Shown piece by piece: positions 45,588 to 54,733 of a DNA stretch of 64,000 bases. A program made the position numbers and the translations under genes. Source of the DNA: Pseudomonas fluorescens (GTDB taxonomy: Bacteria > Pseudomonadota > Gammaproteobacteria > Pseudomonadales > Pseudomonadaceae); contig NZ_CABVIX010000014.1 of the NCBI RefSeq assembly GCF_902498185.1, positions 62,001-126,000 of the forward strand. The letters are read 5' to 3'. The notes beneath the pieces are model-generated. The model had not been told where the DNA came from and ran no database searches. It worked only from the letters and a program-made list of their open reading frames with translations. Within the stretch, counting starts at the first letter, position 1. Each line of letters starts with the position of its first letter.

Positions 45588-46538
45588 CTAGCCTCGGCCC
45601 ACTCGGTGCGGCGGCCGCTCACCGGCAAAGCAGGCGGCCAGGTTGAGCAGGACCATGCGGCCCATCTCCAGGCGCGTCTGCAAGGTGGCGCTGGCGCGGT
45701 GCGGCTGCAGGCTGACGTGGTCGAGGTCGTGGAGCGCGGGCGGCACGTTGGGTTCGTCGACGAACACGTCCAGGCCCGCACCGGCGATACGCCGCTCGCG
45801 CAGGGCCTCGACCAGCGCGTCTTCATCGACCAGCTTGCCGCGTGCGACGTTGACCAGGTAACCGTCCGGGCCCAGGGCTTCGAGCACCTCGGCGGTGACA
45901 ATGGCCTTGCCGTCGTCGGCCGAGGCCGCCAGCACCAGCACATCTACCGAGCGCGCCAGCGCCGTGAGGTCGGCGACAAAGCGATAGCCGCTGTCGGGTT
46001 GTTCGTGCAGATCGGTGTAGGCGATGCGCATGTCGAACGATGCGGCGCGCCGGGCAATGGCATGGCCGACTCGGCCGAGCCCGACGATGCCCAGGTCGAT
46101 ACCGCTGACCTTGCGCGCCAGCGGCAGGTTGACCCGGCCCCACTGGCCGTTGCGCACCAAGCGCTCACCTTCGCCAAGACGGCGCAGGGTCGAGATGATC
46201 AGGCCGATGGCCATGTCGGCAACGTCGTCGGTCAGCACGCCGGGGGTGGTGGTGACGTTGATGTTGCGGGCGGCGGCCTTGGGCAGGTCGACCGCGTCGG
46301 TGCCGATACCGGCGATGGCGATGATCTCGAGGGCCGGCAACTGATCCATCAAGGCGTTGGCGAGACCCTTGGCTCCGCCGGTGACCACGCCGCGAATTCG
46401 CGGGCCGACCTCGGCCAGCAGGGCTTGCGGATCATCGTGCTGGTAGAGGCGATGGACGAGGTAGTCCTGCACCAGTGCCTGGTCGATGGCGTCCGGCACG
46501 GGCTGGGTGAGCAACAGTTCGTTCTTGTGATTGTTCAT
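45588..46538 (-). CDS. D-isomer 2-hydroxyacid dehydrogenase (GhrB/hydroxypyruvate reductase type)
   Basis: The product is 316 aa from MNNHKNELLL (an ATG five codons earlier at 46553 is possible). The Rossmann motif GIDLGIVGLGRVGHAIARRA, catalytic Arg in VNVARGKLVDEDAL, Glu in GLDVFVDEPNVP and His in VSLQPHRASAT are all present. It reduces or oxidises 2-ketoacids/2-hydroxyacids with NAD(P)H. It is the first gene of a dehydrogenase-MFS operon opposite a LysR regulator. Confidence 0.9.
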   Translation of the reverse strand: MNNHKNELLLTQPVPDAIDQALVQDYLVHRLYQHDDPQALLAEVGPRIRGVVTGGAKGLANALMDQLPALEIIAIAGIGTDAVDLPKAAARNINVTTTPGVLTDDVADMAIGLIISTLRRLGEGERLVRNGQWGRVNLPLARKVSGIDLGIVGLGRVGHAIARRAASFDMRIAYTDLHEQPDSGYRFVADLTALARSVDVLVLAASADDGKAIVTAEVLEALGPDGYLVNVARGKLVDEDALVEALRERRIAGAGLDVFVDEPNVPPALHDLDHVSLQPHRASATLQTRLEMGRMVLLNLAACFAGERPPHRVGRG

Positions 46539-46637
46539 TGCGGCGTCCGGCATTTCGAGTGGGTAAGTCCGATGCTAGGACGGCAATCGATACAGGTCTA
46601 ATATAGATACTGGATCGAATAATTTAGGAATTGAATC

Positions 46638-47519
46638 ATGGAGCTTCACCAGTTGCGTTGCTTCGTCGCCGTGGCCGAGGAGCTGCACTTCGGCCGCGCC
46701 GCCCTTCGTCTGCACATGACGCAGCCACCGCTCAGCCGGCAGATCCAGTTGCTGGAGCATGACCTGGGGGTGCTGTTGCTCGAGCGTAATAATCGCCAGG
46801 CGCGCCTGACGCCCGCTGGGCAGAATTTTCTGGAAGATGCACGACGCGTGCTGCAGACCGCCGAGCTGGCCGCGCAGTCGGCACGGCGTATTGCCCATGG
46901 CGAGGCTGGGCGTCTGACCCTGGGTTTTACCGCCGTCGGGGCCTACAGCATGATCCCGCAGCTGCTGGTGCACGCCGCCGCGCAGTTGCCGAGTATCGAC
47001 CTGGTGCTGAGCGAGCGGGTATCGAGCAGCCAGGTGCATGCGCTGGAAACCGGCTTGATCGACATCGGGTTCGTGCGTCAGGTAACGCCGAGTGCGCGGG
47101 TGGAATATGTGCCGATCAAGAGCGAGCCTTTTGTCGCGGCCCTCCCCGCCGGCCATCCGCTGGCGGGGCGTGAAGGGTTGAGCCCGGCGGATTTCGATGG
47201 GCAGCCGTTTGTGATGTACACCGACAGCGAAGGCCGCTATTTCCATGACCGTATTGCCAACCTGTTTGCCCGACACCATGTGCAGCCACGGTATGTGCAT
47301 CAACTGGGGCAGACGCACTCGATCATCGGGCTGGTGAATGTGGGGCTTGGGTGCGCGGTGGTGCCTGCGTCGGCCCAGGCGTTGCGGATGGAGCATGTGG
47401 TGTTTCGGCCGCTGGTGGGGACGGAGCAGCAGGCGGAGATCTTTCTGGCGTTTTGCAGGGACAGTCCGAATCCGGTGTTGGGGGCGTTTGTGGAGATGAC
47501 TCAGGGGTTCTTCAGGTAG
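46638..47519 (+). CDS. LysR-family regulator
   Basis: The product is 293 aa. The HTH covers 1-60 (MELHQLRCFVAVAEELHFGR, RLHMTQPPLSRQIQLLEHDL) and the co-inducer domain 90-290 (LGFTAVGAYSMIPQLLVHAA, IIGLVNVGLGCAVVPASA). It is divergent from the hydroxyacid dehydrogenase/MFS operon across a 99-bp gap with AT-rich dyads (aggtctaatatagatact), its probable binding region and target. Confidence 0.92.
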   Translation: MELHQLRCFVAVAEELHFGRAALRLHMTQPPLSRQIQLLEHDLGVLLLERNNRQARLTPAGQNFLEDARRVLQTAELAAQSARRIAHGEAGRLTLGFTAVGAYSMIPQLLVHAAAQLPSIDLVLSERVSSSQVHALETGLIDIGFVRQVTPSARVEYVPIKSEPFVAALPAGHPLAGREGLSPADFDGQPFVMYTDSEGRYFHDRIANLFARHHVQPRYVHQLGQTHSIIGLVNVGLGCAVVPASAQALRMEHVVFRPLVGTEQQAEIFLAFCRDSPNPVLGAFVEMTQGFFR

Positions 47520-47530
47520 CTATGAGGTTT

Positions 47531-47587
47531 GGCCTCTTTGCGGGTAAGGAGCGCGGTTCGGCGCTCCGATTTACCCGCGAAGAGGCC
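47531..47587. repeat. REP-like long hairpin between convergent genes
   Basis: The sequence ggcctctttgcgggtaagga gcgc pairs with gcgctccgatttacccgcga agaggcc, an imperfect 25-bp stem of the P. putida REP type. It separates the LysR gene from gudD and can act as a bidirectional terminator. Confidence 0.75.
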
Positions 47588-47594
47588 CCAAGAG

Positions 47595-48968
47595 TCACCG
47601 CACCAGGCAAGGCCGCTTGTTGTCGAACGACCAACCCGACACCAGGAACTGCATCGCGACGCTGTCATCCCGCGCGCCAAGCCCCATGTTGCGATAGCAC
47701 TCGTGGGCCTTGGCCAACTGGTCTTCATCCAGCTCGACACCCAGCCCCGGACGCTCTGGCACGCGCACGTGCCCATCGACGATACGCAGTGGCTCACGGG
47801 TCAGGCGCTGGCCGTCCTGCCAGATCCAATGGGTGTCGATGGCGGTGATCTCGCCCGGCGCGGCAGCGGCGACCTGGGTGAACATGGCCAGGGAAATATC
47901 GAAGTGGTTGTTCGAATGCGAGCCCCAGGTCAGGCCCCAGTCGTTGCACATCTGCGCGACCCGGACGGAACCCTGCATGGTCCAGAAATGCGGGTCGGCC
48001 AGGGGGATGTCCACCGATTGCAGCTGGATCGCGTGGCCCATCTGCCGCCAGTCGGTGGCGATCATGTTGGTCGCGGTGGGCAGCCCGGTAGCACGCCGGA
48101 ACTCGGCCATCACTTCACGGCCCGAGTAGCCGTTTTCAGCGCCGCAAGGGTCCTCGGCATAAGCCAGCACGTGGTGCTTGTCGCGGCACAGGGCAACGGC
48201 TTCGCGCAGCGACCAGGCGCCGTTGGGGTCCAGGGTGATGCGCGCTTCGGGGAAGTGTTCGGCCAGCGCAGTCACGGCCTCCATCTCTTCTTCGCCGCGC
48301 AGCACGCCGCCTTTGAGCTTGAAGTCGCTGAAGCCGTAGCGGTCCTTGGCGGCCTGGGCCAGGCGCACCACGGCCTCAGGGGTCAGGGCCTCTTCATGGC
48401 GCAGGCGGAACCAGTCGTTATCGGCCTCGGCTTCGCTGCGGTAGGCCAGGTCGGTGCGGGCGCGGTCACCAATATAGAAGAGGTAGCCCAGCATCTTCAC
48501 CGCATCGCGCTGCTGGCCTTCACCGAGCAGGGCCGCGACAGGTACTCCTAGGTGCTGGCCCAGCAGGTCGAGCAGCGCGGCCTCGATGGCGGTGACGGCA
48601 TGCACGGTGATGCGCAGGTCGAAGGTCTGCAGGCCGCGCCCGGCCGAATCGCGGTTGGCGAAGGTCTGGCGCATGCTGTTGAGCACGCGCTGGTAATTGC
48701 CGATGGGCTGGCCGACCACCAGGCTGCGCGCGTCTTCCAGGGTCTGGCGGATGCTCTCGCCGCCCGGCACTTCACCCACGCCGGTGTTGCCGGCGCTGTC
48801 ACGCAGCACCACGATGTTGCGGGTGAAGTACGGGCCATGGGCGCCACTGAGGTTGAGCAGCATGCTGTCGTGGCCAGCCACTGGCACCACGCGCAAGTCG
48901 GTGATCACGGGGGTGCCGGTGTGGACTTGGGCAGTGCCGATCGATTCAGGTTGAGTCTGCATGTTCAT
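47595..48968 (-). CDS. gudD: Glucarate dehydratase GudD
   Basis: This is a 457-aa enolase-superfamily enzyme converting D-glucarate (and L-idarate) to 5-keto-4-deoxyglucarate. Landmarks: GVGEVPGGESIRQTLEDARS, the catalytic Lys in FSDFKLKGGVL, metal ligands in ARITLDPNGAW, LAYAEDPCG and TNMIATDW, and the His-containing LTWGSHSNNHFDISLAMF. GGAG lies 9 nt before the ATG. It follows the MFS gene at 48989 (20 bp), with a GntR gene divergent. Confidence 0.95.
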   Translation of the reverse strand: MNMQTQPESIGTAQVHTGTPVITDLRVVPVAGHDSMLLNLSGAHGPYFTRNIVVLRDSAGNTGVGEVPGGESIRQTLEDARSLVVGQPIGNYQRVLNSMRQTFANRDSAGRGLQTFDLRITVHAVTAIEAALLDLLGQHLGVPVAALLGEGQQRDAVKMLGYLFYIGDRARTDLAYRSEAEADNDWFRLRHEEALTPEAVVRLAQAAKDRYGFSDFKLKGGVLRGEEEMEAVTALAEHFPEARITLDPNGAWSLREAVALCRDKHHVLAYAEDPCGAENGYSGREVMAEFRRATGLPTATNMIATDWRQMGHAIQLQSVDIPLADPHFWTMQGSVRVAQMCNDWGLTWGSHSNNHFDISLAMFTQVAAAAPGEITAIDTHWIWQDGQRLTREPLRIVDGHVRVPERPGLGVELDEDQLAKAHECYRNMGLGARDDSVAMQFLVSGWSFDNKRPCLVR

Positions 48969-48988
48969 TGTCTTGTTCTCCTGCAGGT

Positions 48989-50356
48989 TCAGTGGGACTG
49001 GCTCAAGGCCGAGCGCGGTTTTAGGTCATTGGAAGCGGGCGACTTTGGGCCGGTGCGGGCGAAGAACACCACGATGGCCGCCAGTACCGAGGTCACGGCC
49101 AGGCCGTACAGCCCGCCCTGGATCGAGCCGGTGTGCTGTTCGAGCAGGCCGAAGGTGGTGGGCGCGACGAAACCGCCCAGGTTGCCCACCGAGTTGATCA
49201 GCGCGATGACGGCGGCGGCGATGCGCGCATCCAGGTAGGCCTGTGGAATGGGCCAGAACAGCGCCGAGGCCGACTTGAAACCGATGGCCGCGAAGCACAC
49301 CGCGACGAAGGCGAATACCGGCCCGCCAGTGGTGGACATGAACATGCCGACAGCAGCGACGATCAGCGCGGCGGCCACCCAGGCCTGCTGGAATTTCCAG
49401 CGTGCGGAGCCTGCGGCGAAGGCGTACATGGCGATGATCGAGATCAGCCAGGGGACCGAGTTGAACAGGCCCACTTCCATGTCGCTCAGGTCGCCCATGC
49501 GCTTGATGATGCTCGGCAGCCAGAAAGTCGCGGCATAGATGGTCAGCTGGATGCAGAAGTAGATCACGCAGAACAGCACGATCTGGCGATCCTTGAGCAA
49601 GGACCACATCGACGGCTTGACCGCCCCCACTGCCTCGCGCTCCCGCTGTTCACGGTCGATCGTGTCGACCAGCGCATCCTGCTCGGCACGGGTCAGCCAC
49701 TTGGCATCGTGCGGTTTGGAGTCGAGCCAGAACCAGACGAAGAAGCACAGTGCCACCGAGGCCATGCCTTCGATGAACAGCATCCACTGCCAGCCATGCA
49801 GGCCCAGGCCCTGGACCTGCATCAGCGCCCCGGCCAACGGCCCGGAGATCAGCGAGGCGACCGCTGAACCGCTGAGGAAGATGGCGATTGCCTTGCCGCG
49901 TTCGGCGCCTGGCAGCCAGCGGGTGAAGTAGTAGATCACGCCAGGGAAGAATCCGGCTTCGGCGACGCCAAGCAGGAACCGCAGCACATAGAACTGGGTT
50001 TCGTTCTGCACGAAGGCCATGGCGGTTGCCACCAGGCCCCAGGTGAACATGATGCGGGTCAGCCAGATGCGGGCGCCGACCTTTTGCAGCAGCATGTTCG
50101 ACGGCACCTCGAACAAGGCATAGCCGATGAAGAACAGGCCGGCGCCAAAGCCGTAGGCCGCGGCGCTGATACCGAGGTCGCTTTCCAGGTGCGGACGGAT
50201 GAAGCCGATGTTGACGCGGTCGAGGTAGTTGACGATGAACATGATGACGAACAGCGGCAGCACATGGCGCTTGACCTTGGCTACGGCACTGGCGAGCGGG
50301 TCATCGCCGCGCTGCGCGGACGAAACGAGGGGATCGGTCACTGGTGTATCTCCCAC
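48989..50356 (-). CDS. MFS transporter, probable glucarate/galactarate permease
   Basis: This is a 455-aa, 12-helix MFS protein. Motifs: FVIMFIVNYLDRVNIGFIRP, LFEVPSNMLLQKVGARIW, AEAGFFPGVIYYFTRWLPG. It belongs to the anion:cation symporter group. It is first in a two-gene operon with gudD, so D-glucarate or galactarate is the likely substrate; sequence alone cannot separate these from tartrate or phthalate transporters of the same group. Confidence 0.88.
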   Translation of the reverse strand: MGDTPVTDPLVSSAQRGDDPLASAVAKVKRHVLPLFVIMFIVNYLDRVNIGFIRPHLESDLGISAAAYGFGAGLFFIGYALFEVPSNMLLQKVGARIWLTRIMFTWGLVATAMAFVQNETQFYVLRFLLGVAEAGFFPGVIYYFTRWLPGAERGKAIAIFLSGSAVASLISGPLAGALMQVQGLGLHGWQWMLFIEGMASVALCFFVWFWLDSKPHDAKWLTRAEQDALVDTIDREQREREAVGAVKPSMWSLLKDRQIVLFCVIYFCIQLTIYAATFWLPSIIKRMGDLSDMEVGLFNSVPWLISIIAMYAFAAGSARWKFQQAWVAAALIVAAVGMFMSTTGGPVFAFVAVCFAAIGFKSASALFWPIPQAYLDARIAAAVIALINSVGNLGGFVAPTTFGLLEQHTGSIQGGLYGLAVTSVLAAIVVFFARTGPKSPASNDLKPRSALSQSH

Positions 50357-50418
50357 TAATTGTTTTTGTGCGGGTCACTGCAGGTTCAGGTCACAGGCGG
50401 GAGGCAGTCGCCTGCGAG

Positions 50419-50615
50419 TTGTCTGACATGCTTGAGGGAAAGAATATGCGTGTGCGAGTTGTACGACAAGATGCCAAACAGTCAGGATGTGCTGCTATAC
50501 AAGCCGAGAATTCGCATAAAATCGTTAATAATCCAGGAAACAAGTTGCTACATTCTTACTGCGCAGGGCAAAACCGCCACGAAAAATAAATCGAAAAAAG
50601 TGCTTGTCATACAAG
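50419..50615. promoter_or_regulatory. Three TTGTNNNACAA operators in the gud intergenic region
   Basis: TTGTACGACAA is at 50459-50469 and CTTGTCATACAAG at 50603-50615; a half-degenerate TTGTCTGACAT is at 50419-50429. These fit the TNGTNNNACNA operator of FadR-subfamily GntR proteins. They lie between the divergent MFS-gudD operon and the GntR gene, which probably binds them. Confidence 0.7.
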
Positions 50616-50673
50616 ATGCACTGCTAGGATCGCTTGCATACCGGCCTGCTTGTCTTATCTCTGGGAGTCCGAC

Positions 50674-51396
50674 ATGGAAACACCTGCACCCGCGTCCCCG
50701 CCCCTGCGCAAGCGTGGCCACAGCCGCGCCCATGACCTGGTTTCCAGCCTGACCCAGCGCATCCTGCTGGGCATGTACACGCCGGGTGACAAGCTGCCGT
50801 CTGAAAACACCCTGGTGCGCGAGCAAGGGGTCAGCCGCACGGTGGTCCGCGAGGCGCTGTCCAAGCTGCAGGCGTCAGGGCTGGTGGAGGCCCGGCACGG
50901 CATCGGTACCTTCGTCATCGAGCGCCAGGCCCAGGCAGGTCTGCGGGTGGGGGCCGAAAGCGCCGGCAGCGTGCGTGACCTGCTGGAGCTGCGTATCGGC
51001 CTCGAAGGCCAGGCGGCAGCCCTGGCCGCCCTGCGCCGCGACGAGCGTCACCTGGCCCAGATGCGCCGGGCGCTGGACGACTACCAGGACCTGGCCGCCG
51101 CGGGTGACAGCTGCATCGAGGCCGACCGGCGTTTCCACCTGCTGATCGCCGAGGCGACCGGCAATGTGTACTTCACCGAGATGATGGCGCAGCTGGGTAA
51201 TGCACTGATCCCGCGCAATCGCATGGACCGGGTCGAGCGTGCAGGCGCGAACATGGCGCGGCATGCGTACCTGGCCAACCTGGAGCACGAGGCGATCCTG
51301 AACGCGATCCGCCGCCAGGATCCGGATGCGGCGCGGGCGGCGATCTGCCTGCATCTGTCGAATAGCCGGGACCGGTTGTTGCCGGAGGGTGGGTAG
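50674..51396 (+). CDS. GntR (FadR subfamily) regulator of the gud operon
   Basis: The product is 240 aa from METPAPASPPLRKRGHSRAH, with GGGAG 7 nt upstream. The winged helix is LPSENTLVREQGVSRTVVREALSK (split here for reading), and the FCD domain has DLLELRIGLEGQAAALAALR, ADRRFHLLIAEATGN and LEHEAILNAI with metal-binding Asp/His residues. It is divergent from MFS-gudD and probably represses it until glucarate or galactarate binds. Confidence 0.88.
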   Translation: METPAPASPPLRKRGHSRAHDLVSSLTQRILLGMYTPGDKLPSENTLVREQGVSRTVVREALSKLQASGLVEARHGIGTFVIERQAQAGLRVGAESAGSVRDLLELRIGLEGQAAALAALRRDERHLAQMRRALDDYQDLAAAGDSCIEADRRFHLLIAEATGNVYFTEMMAQLGNALIPRNRMDRVERAGANMARHAYLANLEHEAILNAIRRQDPDAARAAICLHLSNSRDRLLPEGG

Positions 51397-51421
51397 TGGG
51401 CGCTCAAATCACCCAGAACCC

Positions 51422-52012
51422 TCAGGCCAACAACGCCCGCAACGCCCCACAATCCGCCGCATGCCAGTCCGCCAGCTCTGGCCACGGATTCTCCGGCAGG
51501 TTCACCAGCACCGTCCTCGCTCCCGCCGCGCGCCCGCAATCCAGGTCGAATCGGTAATCCCCGACCATCACCAGCTCACCCGGCGCCACGCCCCAGGCCT
51601 GGGCGATCTTCAGCAGCCCATCCGGGCTGGGCTTCGGCGCCGCCTCGTCGCGGCCAAGGATGTGCTCGACCGGAAAACAATCCGCCAGACCGATAGCCTG
51701 CAGGGTGACATGCGCAAGCTCCCGGGCATTGCGGGTAAGGATGCCCAGGCGGCACCCCCGCCCGGCCAGTTCCCGCACCAGCTCGACCGCGCCCAGGGCA
51801 GCTGTCGAAGCCACCGCCAGGTCCCGCTCATGCTCGAGCAACCAGGCATGCTTGGCCTCGGCTTCCGCTGAGGGCAAGGCGGCCAGGTGGGTGAGGATGT
51901 CGTCCTCGGGCGGGATACCCAGCGCAACGCGAATGGCCGCGAAGTCGTGCACGGCCACGGTCAGGGTGCCGTCCATGTCGAACACCCAGTTGCGCATCTG
52001 CGACAGGCTCAC
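51422..52012 (-). CDS. HAD-family phosphatase (phosphoglycolate phosphatase-like)
   Basis: The product is 196 aa from a GTG overlapping the tesB stop by 4 nt (GTGA); an ATG five codons on (51997) is the alternative. Motif I NWVFDMDGTLT, motif II GILTRNARE, motif III Lys in EAAPKPSPDG and motif IV VMVGDYRFDLDCGRAAG are complete. It is a haloacid-dehalogenase superfamily phosphatase of unknown substrate, translationally coupled to tesB. Confidence 0.9.
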   Translation of the reverse strand: MSLSQMRNWVFDMDGTLTVAVHDFAAIRVALGIPPEDDILTHLAALPSAEAEAKHAWLLEHERDLAVASTAALGAVELVRELAGRGCRLGILTRNARELAHVTLQAIGLADCFPVEHILGRDEAAPKPSPDGLLKIAQAWGVAPGELVMVGDYRFDLDCGRAAGARTVLVNLPENPWPELADWHAADCGALRALLA

Positions 52013-52878
52013 GCCCAATCCTCGCGATGGCGGATCAGGCCCTCCTGGCTCGAGGAGGCCACCAGCTGGCCGGCACGGTTGAAGATGCTGCCGCGGTTGA
52101 AGCCACGGGCGTTGCCGGCCCACGGGCTGTCGGTGGCATACAGCAGCCACTCGTCCGCGCGCAGGTTGCGGTGGAACCACAGCGAATGGTCGAGACTGGC
52201 GATCTGCATGTCGCGCTGCCACACCGATTTGCCATGGGGCATGAGCGAGGTGGTCAGCAGGCCGAAATCGGAGGCGTAGGCCAGCAGGTACTTGTGCAAG
52301 GCGGGCATGTCCGGCAGCGTGCCGTCGGCGCGGAACCAGACGTACTTCACCGGATCACCCGCCTTGGGGTTGTACGGGTCGCGCTCGGTGACCGGGCGGA
52401 TCTCGATGGGCTTGGCGCACAGCACCTTGTCACGAATGCGCTCGGGCAGACGATCGGCCAGGGTGCTGGCGAGCTCGACCTCGGTCGCCAGGTTCTCGGG
52501 GCCGACCACCTCAGGCATCTGCGCCTGGTGCTCGAAGCCTTGTTCGTCGTACTGGAACGAAGCGCTGCAGGTAAAGATCGGCTTGCCCTTCTGGATCGCC
52601 GTCACCCGCCGGGTGCTGAAGCTGCCGCCGTCGCGCACACGGTCCACCGAATACACCACGGGCATGCTGGCATCGCCCGGGCGCAGGAAATAGCCATGCA
52701 GCGAGTGCACGTGGCGATCCTCTTCCACCGTCTGGCTCGCGGCCGACAGCGACTGGCCAAGCACCTGCCCACCATAAAGCTGACGAAAGCCCAGGTCCTG
52801 GCTACGCCCGCGGAACAGATTTTCCTCGATGGACTCGAGGCTCAACAGGTCGACCAGGTCGTCCAACACATGGCTCAT
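52009..52878 (-). CDS. tesB: Acyl-CoA thioesterase II TesB
   Basis: This is a 289-aa double hot-dog protein. The N-terminal domain has LFRGRSQDLGFRQLYGGQVL and HSLHGYFLRPGDASMPVVY. The C-terminal domain has the catalytic DHSLWFHRNLRADEWLLYA. It hydrolyses medium/long acyl-CoA to the free acid and CoA. It overlaps the HAD phosphatase downstream by 4 nt. Confidence 0.94.
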   Translation of the reverse strand: MSHVLDDLVDLLSLESIEENLFRGRSQDLGFRQLYGGQVLGQSLSAASQTVEEDRHVHSLHGYFLRPGDASMPVVYSVDRVRDGGSFSTRRVTAIQKGKPIFTCSASFQYDEQGFEHQAQMPEVVGPENLATEVELASTLADRLPERIRDKVLCAKPIEIRPVTERDPYNPKAGDPVKYVWFRADGTLPDMPALHKYLLAYASDFGLLTTSLMPHGKSVWQRDMQIASLDHSLWFHRNLRADEWLLYATDSPWAGNARGFNRGSIFNRAGQLVASSSQEGLIRHREDWA

Positions 52879-52979
52879 TCAGGATTCTCCTAGCAAGGCA
52901 CGACAGCGCGGCGTTTCTGCATAAATTAATGCGACAAATGATACAGGGTTTGTCTGCGCTGCCCCGCATGTTCAAGCAT

Positions 52980-53549
52980 TCACGGGCGCAGGGTGGCCTG
53001 CCAGCGGTCGCGGTCGATGCGGTACAGCACGTGAGGGCGCAGCGGGTGGCCGGGCGGCAGCCGCGGATGCTCGAAGCTGCCTGCCACGTCCTGCTGCATG
53101 CCGATGGCCTGCATGACCTTTTGCGAGGGCATGTTGGTATCGCTGGTAAACGACACCACCTCGTCCAGGTGCAACTGGGCGAAGGCGCAGCGCAGGCAGG
53201 TCCAGGCCGCCTCGCTGGCGTAGCCCAGGCCCCAGTGACGCCGCGCCAGGCGCCAGCCGATCTCCACGGCAGGGGCGAAGCCAGCGTCGAAGTTGACGTT
53301 GAGCAACCCGGTCATGCCGATGAACGCGCCGCTGTCGGTACGCTCCAGCGCCCACAGGCCGTAGCCGTGTTCATTGAAGTGCCCACGGATGCGACCGATC
53401 AGCGCTGCACTTTCAAGCCGGGTCAGCGGCGCGGGAAAATAGCGCATCACCTGGGGATCGGCAGACATCGCGGCAAACTCGTCCAGGTCATCGTCACGCC
53501 ACTGGCGCAGTACCAGGCGGGCGCTTTCCAGTCTGAGAATGGGGTTCAT
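52980..53549 (-). CDS. RimJ/RimL-type GNAT acetyltransferase
   Basis: The product is 189 aa from MNPILRLESARLVLRQWRDD, with AGGAGCC 6 nt upstream. Motif A is EIGWRLARRHWGLGYASEAA, followed by VSFTSDTNMPSQKVMQAIGM. It acetylates an N-terminal or small-molecule amine; target unknown. The frame is open further to 53846, but that part lies opposite the next gene and lacks family similarity. Confidence 0.9.
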   Translation of the reverse strand: MNPILRLESARLVLRQWRDDDLDEFAAMSADPQVMRYFPAPLTRLESAALIGRIRGHFNEHGYGLWALERTDSGAFIGMTGLLNVNFDAGFAPAVEIGWRLARRHWGLGYASEAAWTCLRCAFAQLHLDEVVSFTSDTNMPSQKVMQAIGMQQDVAGSFEHPRLPPGHPLRPHVLYRIDRDRWQATLRP

Positions 53550-53669
53550 GCAATGGCTCCTGATCTTCACTGCAAGTGTATGCGCTGGCGCGCGGATCGA
53601 CGACCCGAGGATGGCGCGACGGCGTCCACTGCTGGCAAGATCGGGGCATCCCCTGACCGCGAATCGCCC

Positions 53670-54584
53670 ATGCCTTTGCCGCTGATCTACCACGACGACT
53701 ACAGTCCGGAGTTTCCACCGGACCACCGTTTTCCCATGGACAAGTTCCGCCTGCTGCGTGACCACCTCATCGACAGCGGACTGACTACCGACCAGGCACT
53801 GCTGCGTCCGCAGGTATGCCCCAACGACGTCCTCGCCCTGGCCCACGACCGCGCCTACATCGAGCGCTACATGAACGGCGAGCTGTCACGCGAGGACCAG
53901 CGCCGCCTTGGCCTGCCCTGGAGCGAAGCCCTGGCCCAGCGCACCGTACGCGCCGTCGGCGGCTCGCTGATGACGGCGGAGCTCGCCCTCGAGCACGGCA
54001 TCGCCTGCCACCTGGCCGGTGGCACCCACCACGCCCACTACGATCATCCCGCGGGCTTCTGCATCTTCAACGACCTGGCGGTCATCGCCCGCTACCTGCT
54101 CGAAGCCGGCCGGGTGCACCGGGTACTGATCTTCGACTGCGACGTGCACCAGGGCGATGGCACGGCGCGCATTCTCCATGACACCCCGGACGCAATCACC
54201 GTGTCGCTGCACTGCGAGCAGAACTTCCCCGCGCGCAAGGCCCACAGCGACTGGGACATCCCCCTGCCCCGGGGTATGGGCGACGCGGCTTATCTGAAGG
54301 TGGTCGACGACGCGCTCAATTACCTGTTGCCGCTGTACCAGCCAGACCTGGTGTTGTACGACGCGGGCGTAGACGTGCACAAGGACGACGCCCTGGGTTA
54401 CCTGCAGCTGACCGACAACGGCGTGGCCGCCCGCGATGAATGCGTGCTGCGCCACTGTATTGGTCGGGATATCCCGGTGGCCGGGGTGATTGGTGGAGGC
54501 TACAGCAAGGACCGCCAGGCCCTCGCGCAGCGGCATGGCATCCTCCATCACAGCGCCAGCCGGGTACTGGGTTACACACAATGA
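53670..54584 (+). CDS. Histone deacetylase-like (class II type) amidohydrolase
   Basis: The product is 304 aa from MPLPLIYHDDYSPEFPPDHR. The tandem His pair in AGGTHHAHYDHPAGFCIFND, the zinc ligands in LIFDCDVHQGDGTARI and the later DAGVDVHKDDALG are all visible, so the Zn-dependent active site is intact. Bacterial homologues include acetoin-utilisation AcuC and acetylpolyamine amidohydrolases; the substrate is unknown. Confidence 0.92.
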   Translation: MPLPLIYHDDYSPEFPPDHRFPMDKFRLLRDHLIDSGLTTDQALLRPQVCPNDVLALAHDRAYIERYMNGELSREDQRRLGLPWSEALAQRTVRAVGGSLMTAELALEHGIACHLAGGTHHAHYDHPAGFCIFNDLAVIARYLLEAGRVHRVLIFDCDVHQGDGTARILHDTPDAITVSLHCEQNFPARKAHSDWDIPLPRGMGDAAYLKVVDDALNYLLPLYQPDLVLYDAGVDVHKDDALGYLQLTDNGVAARDECVLRHCIGRDIPVAGVIGGGYSKDRQALAQRHGILHHSASRVLGYTQ

Positions 54585-54733
54585 CTGTGGAACCGCCTGT
54601 GGATAACCTGAGCGAAACAGGCTCCAGCCCTTTGACTGCCTGATGTACAAGGTACTGTACGTTTTTTGACCAGTGCCTGCGGGGGCCCCGCTGCGCTAGA
54701 ATGCCGGCTCTTTTCCACAGCCTGCAGCCCGCC

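Noticed and set aside
44016..46601. 861-codon plus-strand open frame opposite the MFS and dehydrogenase genes
   Set aside because: It spans two real minus-strand genes and their gap, and its composition (His/Gln/Gly) is typical of an antisense shadow.
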